Assembly (NCBI RefSeq): GCF_012641275.1
Contig: NZ_JABAIA010000003.1
Coordinates: forward strand, 62,001 to 126,000
Length of the DNA stretch: 64,000 nt
Direction: 5' to 3'
Origin: Chitinophaga varians
Lineage (GTDB): Bacteria > Bacteroidota > Bacteroidia > Chitinophagales > Chitinophagaceae
Shown here: positions 59,033 to 64,000 of the stretch, piece by piece
Layout: each line of letters opens with the position of its first letter
Numbering within the stretch: the stretch's first letter is position 1
Program-made: the position numbers and the translations under genes
The notes under the pieces: generated by a model
Told to the model about the DNA's origin: nothing
Databases searched by the model: none
Seen by the model: only the letters and a program-made list of their open reading frames with translations

Positions 59033-59875
59033 ATGAAATCGATACTTATATTAACCGACTTTTCCGATGCCGCCTTTCGTGCGGCGGAATATGCTACCAG
59101 CCTGGCGCCTTTGCTGGGCGTGGAAAACCTGATCCTCTACCATGCTTACCGCACGATGGTACAGGGCTCCGATATACCGGTGCCCGCGCCACAGGTGGAG
59201 AACCTGGTCTATGTGGAGCATATGGAGAAACTGGCCTCCCTGCAGGACCAGCTGCGCATGATGACCGATGCCAACGTGAAGTATGAACTACTGGCGGAAG
59301 ACGCGTATCTGCCTGACCAGTTGAACAAGCTCTGTCGTGAAAGAAATGTAGGCCTGGTCGTAATGGGCGTTGCAGGCAAGACGGGGCTGCAACAGTTTTT
59401 TATGGGCAGCAATACCTCACAGGTGCTGAAAGTAAGTGAATACCCGGTGCTGGTAGTGCCGCAGGAGGCTGTAGTAGGGAAAAAGATCAGCAGCGTTGTT
59501 TTTTCCACCGACCTGCAGAATATCTCCAAAGCCTCACTGGAACAGCTGCATCGTTTCCTCGACCTGCTCCGTCCGGAAGTTCATATCGTCAATGTGGAAC
59601 CGCCCGCAGCCGATAAATATTCTGATAATACCAGGAATGAAATCACGCTGCTGCATGATACCCTGGAAAAGTACAATCCGGCCTTCCATTATGTGACTGG
59701 CACGCATATCGCTGACAGCGTGCTGGAGTTTGCGAAAGAACATCACGCCTCCCTGGTGGTGACCGTGCCTAAAAAACACTCGTTTATCTCTTCCATCTTC
59801 CATAAAAGCATTTCCAAGGAACTGGCGTACAATTCTCCTGTGCCGTTGTTGTCTATTCCTGCATCGCCGGAATGA
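59033..59875 (+). CDS. Tandem universal stress protein (UspA family)
   Basis: The start at 59033 (MKSILILTDFSDAAFRA) gives 280 residues; an in-frame start at 58955 overlaps the dodecin gene and terminator. Two Usp domains are present: residues 1-145, with the ATP-loop-like VVMGVAGKTGLQQFFMGSNT (G-x2-G-x9-GS), and 150-280, a degenerate half with no clear ATP loop. It is a cytosolic stress protein, here downstream of dodecin. Confidence 0.9.
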   Translation: MKSILILTDFSDAAFRAAEYATSLAPLLGVENLILYHAYRTMVQGSDIPVPAPQVENLVYVEHMEKLASLQDQLRMMTDANVKYELLAEDAYLPDQLNKLCRERNVGLVVMGVAGKTGLQQFFMGSNTSQVLKVSEYPVLVVPQEAVVGKKISSVVFSTDLQNISKASLEQLHRFLDLLRPEVHIVNVEPPAADKYSDNTRNEITLLHDTLEKYNPAFHYVTGTHIADSVLEFAKEHHASLVVTVPKKHSFISSIFHKSISKELAYNSPVPLLSIPASPE

Positions 59876-59887
59876 ACATATTGCGCG

Positions 59888-60119
59888 ATCCCAGGGCTGA
59901 AGCCCTGGGCTACGTTCTGTTTCAGGCTGTTTTGTATGGAAACAACTAATGGACCTGAGAATTTTATTTTTGCCCACCCGATCAGTCTGAATCTAATGGT
60001 ATCCGGGCCGTTCTGTTATTCTTCAGGTGGTTCATAAGAAGAAACCAGACCGAAAATTTTCTACGCTGCCCTCAAAGGAATCTAAAACACAACGTAGCCC
60101 AGGGCTTAAGCCCCGGGGA
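59888..60119. repeat. REPIN-like pair of inverted palindromic repeats
   Basis: The first unit (59888-59923) contains CCCAGGGCTGAAGCCCTGGG followed by CTACGTTCTGTT. The second (60085-60119) carries the reverse complement with small differences (AACACAACGTAG followed by CCCAGGGCTTAAGCCCCGGG). Both can form hairpins, and the two lie in inverted orientation about 160 bp apart. This layout resembles mobile REP/REPIN elements. Confidence 0.8.
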
Positions 60120-60962
60120 TTATGATTTTACGGCATTGGCCACGCCTTTGAAATAGCCTGCTGATTCGGCGATGCCTGGCAGCGGGTCGTTCATGTCTTT
60201 TTCGTATTCAATGCTGCAGATGCCTTTGTAGCGTATTTTATCCAGTGCGTTGACGAAGCTGCTGAAGTTGATGACGCCACGGCCTATTTCTGTTGGTTTG
60301 CCCTCTTTGGAGGCTACCGTCACATCTTTCAGGTGCAGGTCAAATACCCTGTCTTTATAGGCCAGTACTGCTTTGGCCGGATCTTCGCCGGCGCGTGTGG
60401 CGTGGCCGATATCGATGCAGAGGCCCATGCGCGCGTCGCGGTTTTTGATATGTTCCCATGCATTGCGCGGGCCGGGGTACAGTGCGTCTTCCGGGCCGTG
60501 GTTATGAATGGCGAGGCGTATGTCGTATTGTTTTACCTGTTGTTCTGTATAGTCCAGTAGTTCGGGCGTGGGTACGCCGACGATCATGGGCACCCCGACT
60601 TTTTTGGCATAGGCAAAGGCATCGTCTACCGACTGCTTCGTTTTCATATAGATCACGCCTACAGCGTATACGTTGATACCGCCGTCACGGAACTGTGAGA
60701 GTACGGCTGCTATCTGCTCCGGGCTGCTTTGCAGCGGCAGGTGGACATCTTTCAGGGAGATGTGGCTGATATTGGCCCTTTGCATCATCGCGATGGCCTG
60801 GTCCGCTTTGAATTTGAAAAAGGTATATCCGGCTATGCCGATGGACAAACGGTCTTTCGCCGGTGGCGGTGTTGCCGGGCGTGCTGCTGACAGCAAAGGC
60901 GTGAGGCCGGTGGCTGCCAGTCCCAGGGAGGCCTGCAGCAGGAAATTTCTTCTCGAAGACAT
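60120..60962 (-). CDS. Tat-exported sugar-phosphate isomerase/epimerase-like protein
   Basis: The start at 60962 gives 280 residues with a twin-arginine signal (SSRRNFLLQASLG). The rest is a xylose-isomerase-like TIM barrel (IGIAGYTFFKFKADQA, VPMIVGVPTPE, RLAIHNHGP, GLCIDIGHATRAGEDP) with metal ligands expected at the glutamate, aspartate and histidines of the last motifs. An upstream start at 61067 would precede the Tat signal by 35 residues and is rejected. The sugar substrate is unknown. Confidence 0.88.
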   Translation of the reverse strand: MSSRRNFLLQASLGLAATGLTPLLSAARPATPPPAKDRLSIGIAGYTFFKFKADQAIAMMQRANISHISLKDVHLPLQSSPEQIAAVLSQFRDGGINVYAVGVIYMKTKQSVDDAFAYAKKVGVPMIVGVPTPELLDYTEQQVKQYDIRLAIHNHGPEDALYPGPRNAWEHIKNRDARMGLCIDIGHATRAGEDPAKAVLAYKDRVFDLHLKDVTVASKEGKPTEIGRGVINFSSFVNALDKIRYKGICSIEYEKDMNDPLPGIAESAGYFKGVANAVKS

Positions 60963-61085
60963 AAGCAAACGATTGATGTGGAGGCCAAGATCTTCAAATT
61001 TTCCGGTATTTTTAGGGCGAATTTTACCCCTGGCTGGTGTTTTCTGAACAGCCCGGCACAGTATCATACTATGAAGGTGAATGTT

Positions 61086-61093
61086 TACATTTG
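61086..61093 (+). promoter_or_regulatory. -7 promoter element TACATTTG
   Basis: An exact TAnnTTTG element lies 60 bp before the AraC start at 61154, giving a leader of about 50 nt. Confidence 0.6.
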
Positions 61094-61153
61094 TTTGATG
61101 GCGGGCATTGGTTGGGAGTGCCGGTCGATAAATAACCTATAAAACTGAGGAAG

Positions 61154-61993
61154 ATGAACCCACGCATGAAAGCCTATACGCCACACCCTGCGCTGCAGGA
61201 CGTTGTTGCCAACATCACTATCTATGAAGCTGATTTTGCCAAATCACCGGAACTTTCCAATATGTACCGTTTTGTGCCTGCCTATCAGCGGTATATCATG
61301 TTTTATATCAAAGACCCTATTAAAGTGTTGCGGGTATACAGCAACGATTTCCAGACCAAGTCGGTGTCACTGACAGTAGGGCCGCTGGAACGCTCCGTAA
61401 TGCTGGACCTGGGGCGGCATCACCTGGCGCTGGGCGTGGCATTTAAGCCCGGAGGGTTGTTTCGGCTGCTCAATATCCCCATGACGGAAATGCAGGAACA
61501 GGACTTCGATACCAGCATGCTGCTGGGCAATGAAATAAAGGAAATCAATGAACAGTTACAGGAGAATACAGATGACTGGGACCTGATGGTCCGTATCGTA
61601 CAAACCTACCTGCTCAAAAAACTGTCCCGTCTCAAACCTTTGCTGCCGGTAGATCTGGTGATGACCAACCTGGTGGCGAACGCCGGAAATATGACCATCG
61701 AAAAGCTCGCTGCCGACGCCTGTGTGAGCGTACGGCAGTTTGAACGTAAAGTGGTGGAGCGTACGGGTATGTCGCCGAAACGTTATGCGCGGTTGATCCG
61801 TTTCTGTAAGGCCTACCACCTGAAAGAGCTGCATCCGGAAGCCACCTGGACGCGCATTGCGCATATGAGCGGCTACTATGACCAGATGCATTTTATCCGT
61901 GATTTTAAGGAGTTCGCTGGCATCACCCCCTCCATCCTGGACGAGACCTCCCTGGAGAACACGATCCGTCTTCACCGGATGATGAACCAATAA
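61154..61993 (+). CDS. AraC-family transcriptional regulator
   Basis: The 279-residue protein has an N-terminal DUF6597-like sensor (about 1-150, with GVAFKPGGLFRLLN) and a C-terminal AraC helix-turn-helix pair. The recognition part has VSVRQFERKVVERTGMSPKR and GYYDQMHFIRDFKEFAGITP (about 185-265). It diverges from the Tat-exported isomerase, which is a possible target. Its effector is unknown. Confidence 0.9.
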   Translation: MNPRMKAYTPHPALQDVVANITIYEADFAKSPELSNMYRFVPAYQRYIMFYIKDPIKVLRVYSNDFQTKSVSLTVGPLERSVMLDLGRHHLALGVAFKPGGLFRLLNIPMTEMQEQDFDTSMLLGNEIKEINEQLQENTDDWDLMVRIVQTYLLKKLSRLKPLLPVDLVMTNLVANAGNMTIEKLAADACVSVRQFERKVVERTGMSPKRYARLIRFCKAYHLKELHPEATWTRIAHMSGYYDQMHFIRDFKEFAGITPSILDETSLENTIRLHRMMNQ

Positions 61994-62256
61994 AAAAAAT
62001 GTCGCATTTGTACTATTCGCCTGTCGGTAATCACGATAATTTTGTTTCCGAAGAGAGGGCAGCTTTTGTCTGACCATCATTTAACACGGTGTATGACAAG
62101 GGCTTATAGCCTTAACGCTGCTTTCCTTCCGCCATGCGAACTACTAATTAGCGTCGTCTTAATCAGTAATTCCCATTGTTTGTTGTACCCCAATATTCTT
62201 TTGAAAATTCTCTTATGCAGTACCCACCAAAGTAGTAATTGGTTTAAAGTGAAAAA

Positions 62257-62290
62257 AGCCGCACAGTCGTCTGATTGTTGCGGTTCTTTT
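62257..62290 (+). terminator. Possible terminator before the 62352 gene
   Basis: A short stem (about 62257-62263 with 62279-62285, one G-T pair) followed by CTTTTATTTAT lies about 265 bp after the AraC stop codon. The stem is weak. Confidence 0.4.
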
Positions 62291-62351
62291 ATTTATCTTT
62301 AGTGAAACCGCATTTCCCACGCCCGCCATAAGGTTACCCCTGCTCTTCGGT

Positions 62352-63338
62352 ATGCTGCTTGCCAGCGGTACCGTGTATGCTCAACAACCCTCACTTGACA
62401 AACCCGAGCGGACCGTTGCCGGTGTCTGTCTTTGTTATACCACGCTGGATGATCTGGAAAAGGCCGGTAATGCCCTTCAACCAGTAAAAGTGACGGAAAT
62501 GGAGTATCCGGAAAAGGCGCTCCGTCCGGACAGTAGTTATGAATATGGCAAAGGATATATTACTGCCAGATACCCGGGCATGATCTTTCAAACAGAACGG
62601 AACAGCCGCTATATCACCAAAATCCGGCTTACACCTGATTTCAAAGGCAAACTACCGGATGGAAAAGCGATTGATGTCCGGTGCCTGAAGGCCGCCGATG
62701 TGCTCCGGATGTATCCTGAACTGGTAAACAGATGGATGTGGATGTCGCGACCGGGTAGTGATTACCTGATACTATCCAACAGCCTGATTCAGTTTTATGT
62801 AAAAAAAGACTACAGCCGGAAGCCCTTATATCCCATAGATGACGCTTACTATAGAAAAAAGCCCATTGCCGGCATCGATCTTGTTTATGGCTGCCATCCT
62901 GCGGAATCCGGGCTGGACTTGACAGCGTCTGCGAATTACTATGTAGACAGTGTTTTGGTGCCCGACCTGGACCGGGTATTTGCCTCCGGCAATATTAGCC
63001 GTGTGACGACGTTAACGCATTCCACAGACAAAATTTTGGTGGGCAGCAAGGGAGCCATTTTTATCGAAACAAAAAAGTTTGTACGTCACCGTTATTGGAA
63101 TATCTTCAGCCTGGATGAGGCTTACCGTAAACTGGTGCCGTCGCCGGATGCTGACAGCGGAGTGATATATATCCTGAGAGGAAAACCCTTGTCCCATCAG
63201 CCTGAATCGTCTCTCGCCGAAGTTACCGCGGAGACTTTCGCCAGCCTTGTTATTCTCGATAAAGCCGCGTTGAAAAAGCAATACGGCATAAAGAGCCGCA
63301 AGCCCGGGGTGGTGGTAAAACTGAAAGGCGATAAATGA
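62352..63338 (+). CDS. Secreted protein of unknown function, start uncertain
   Basis: The first in-frame ATG (62352) gives 328 residues but only half of a signal peptide (MLLASGTVYA). Eight codons upstream is ATA (62328), from which IRLPLLFGMLLASGTVYA would be a good signal peptide, but ATA is a rare start. A frame shift from a GTG at 62302 is another option. The mature part contains VKVTEMEYPEKALRPD and YLILSNSLIQFYVKKD and looks beta-rich. The C-terminus has a second portion with VYILRGKPL-like strands and no recognised motif. Confidence 0.65.
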   Translation: MLLASGTVYAQQPSLDKPERTVAGVCLCYTTLDDLEKAGNALQPVKVTEMEYPEKALRPDSSYEYGKGYITARYPGMIFQTERNSRYITKIRLTPDFKGKLPDGKAIDVRCLKAADVLRMYPELVNRWMWMSRPGSDYLILSNSLIQFYVKKDYSRKPLYPIDDAYYRKKPIAGIDLVYGCHPAESGLDLTASANYYVDSVLVPDLDRVFASGNISRVTTLTHSTDKILVGSKGAIFIETKKFVRHRYWNIFSLDEAYRKLVPSPDADSGVIYILRGKPLSHQPESSLAEVTAETFASLVILDKAALKKQYGIKSRKPGVVVKLKGDK

Positions 63339-63481
63339 TCCTGTCAAATCAATGCTCTTCAGTCGGCATGTGGCGCTGAAAGAAGGAAGCAGATCATCTG
63401 CATGGCTTTCCGGTCGTCCCTTTTCTGTTAGGTTTGTATGAATATTTTATTATTTTTCGGCCTGCCAGTAAATTCCGTGGA

Positions 63482-64000
63482 ATGATCAATCTGAATCTGA
63501 AGGCCGAAGCGGCCAATACATACGACGCGATAGTAGTAGGCTCCGGTATTACCGGTGGCTGGGCAGCCAAAGAGCTGTGTGAAAAAGGACTGAAAGTGCT
63601 GATGATAGAAAGGGGCCGTCAGCTGGAACATGTAAAGGATTACGAAACGGCTACCGCCGCGCCCTGGGAAGTGCCCCACCGCGGCGTGCTTACCAACGGG
63701 CAGAAAAAAGACCATCAATATCTTATCCGGGAGAAAGTCTACACGGAATTCAACCATAGTTACTGGATGAAAGACGGCGAAAACCCGTACACCGAAGAAA
63801 AGCGGTTCGACTGGCAGCGTGCTGATATCGTGGGTGGCCGGTCCATCATGTGGGGCCGCGGTTCCCTGCGTCTCAGCGACCTGGATTTTGAAGCTAATCT
63901 CAAAGAAGGCATCGGTATCGACTGGCCGATACGCTATAAAGACCTGGCCCCGTGGTATTCCCATGTGGAAGCTTTCGCCGGTATCAGCGGGCAGGCAGAA
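63482..64000 (+). CDS. GMC-family oxidoreductase (5' part, runs off the window)
   Basis: The ATG at 63482 opens a frame of 173 codons to the window edge. The FAD-binding motif VVGSGITGGWAAKEL (about residues 18-32) is followed by IERG at the end of the second strand. Later VGGRSIMWGRGSLRL matches the GMC signature region that places the flavin. GMC enzymes oxidise sugars or alcohols; the closest type is the gluconate 2-dehydrogenase-like flavoprotein, often found with the Tat-exported isomerase-like proteins seen at 60120. The C-terminal catalytic histidine lies outside the window. Confidence 0.88.
   Translation, partial: MINLNLKAEAANTYDAIVVGSGITGGWAAKELCEKGLKVLMIERGRQLEHVKDYETATAAPWEVPHRGVLTNGQKKDHQYLIREKVYTEFNHSYWMKDGENPYTEEKRFDWQRADIVGGRSIMWGRGSLRLSDLDFEANLKEGIGIDWPIRYKDLAPWYSHVEAFAGISGQAE

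Overview
The window looks like a chromosome segment of a Bacteroidota bacterium, most probably Chitinophaga or a close relative. This rests on eight exact TAnnTTTG promoter elements at sensible distances from starts, weak Shine-Dalgarno sequences, Bacteroidota-type families (spondin-domain lipoprotein, BBP2 porin, tail-fibre-like GIG-repeat protein, many AraC regulators, FecI-like sigma factor) and roughly 50% GC. The genus is inferred; no rRNA or other marker gene is present.

Layout. 1-5944 (minus) is one tight operon: a VioB/RebD-type ferritin-like protein, a LodA-like putative cysteine tryptophylquinone (CTQ) oxidase with a duplicated C-terminal tail, a radical SAM/SPASM maturase and a LodB-like flavoprotein cut by the window edge. 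6203-21006 holds assorted genes: an NTF2-like protein, a FAD monooxygenase, secreted proteins, an odd tRNA gene at 10369, an astacin protease, two MFS transporters with AraC regulators, a DUF72 protein and a spondin-domain lipoprotein. 21216-28090 (minus) is an unusual four-gene operon of an Sm-like small protein and three large HEAT-repeat proteins, divergent from a sensor kinase that has no ATP-binding domain and its sigma54-type response regulator (28316-30892). 30959-42302 carries a porin, a stand-alone A-T-R NRPS reductase, a hygromycin-phosphotransferase-like gene, an ECF sigma factor, a thioredoxin-fold protein, an ATPase and the dipeptidase PepD.

42350-45052 is visibly AT-rich and looks acquired. 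It holds a lipoprotein and a two-gene cassette (cytosolic protein plus four-helix membrane protein) whose reading frames overlap by four bases. 45053-58082 is a Ter stress-response (tellurite-type) cluster arranged as two convergent arms. The plus arm is TerD, TerD, VWA, VWA, AIM24, TerY, PP2C, kinase, TerC. The minus arm is HAD, phosphoribosyltransferase, TerD, TerD, TelA and an unknown protein. About 0.3 kb upstream of the minus arm lies a textbook TPP riboswitch followed by a terminator, with no thiamine gene nearby. 58749-64000 contains dodecin, a tandem universal stress protein, an inverted REP pair, a Tat-exported sugar-phosphate-isomerase-like protein, an AraC regulator, a secreted protein and the start of a GMC oxidoreductase.

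The best candidates for undescribed biology are the LodA-like/rSAM/ferritin operon, the Sm-like plus triple-HEAT operon, the AT-rich cytosolic/membrane pair, the orphan TPP riboswitch, and the tRNA with an eight-base anticodon loop. All family calls were made by eye from the translated sequence; no database search was run.
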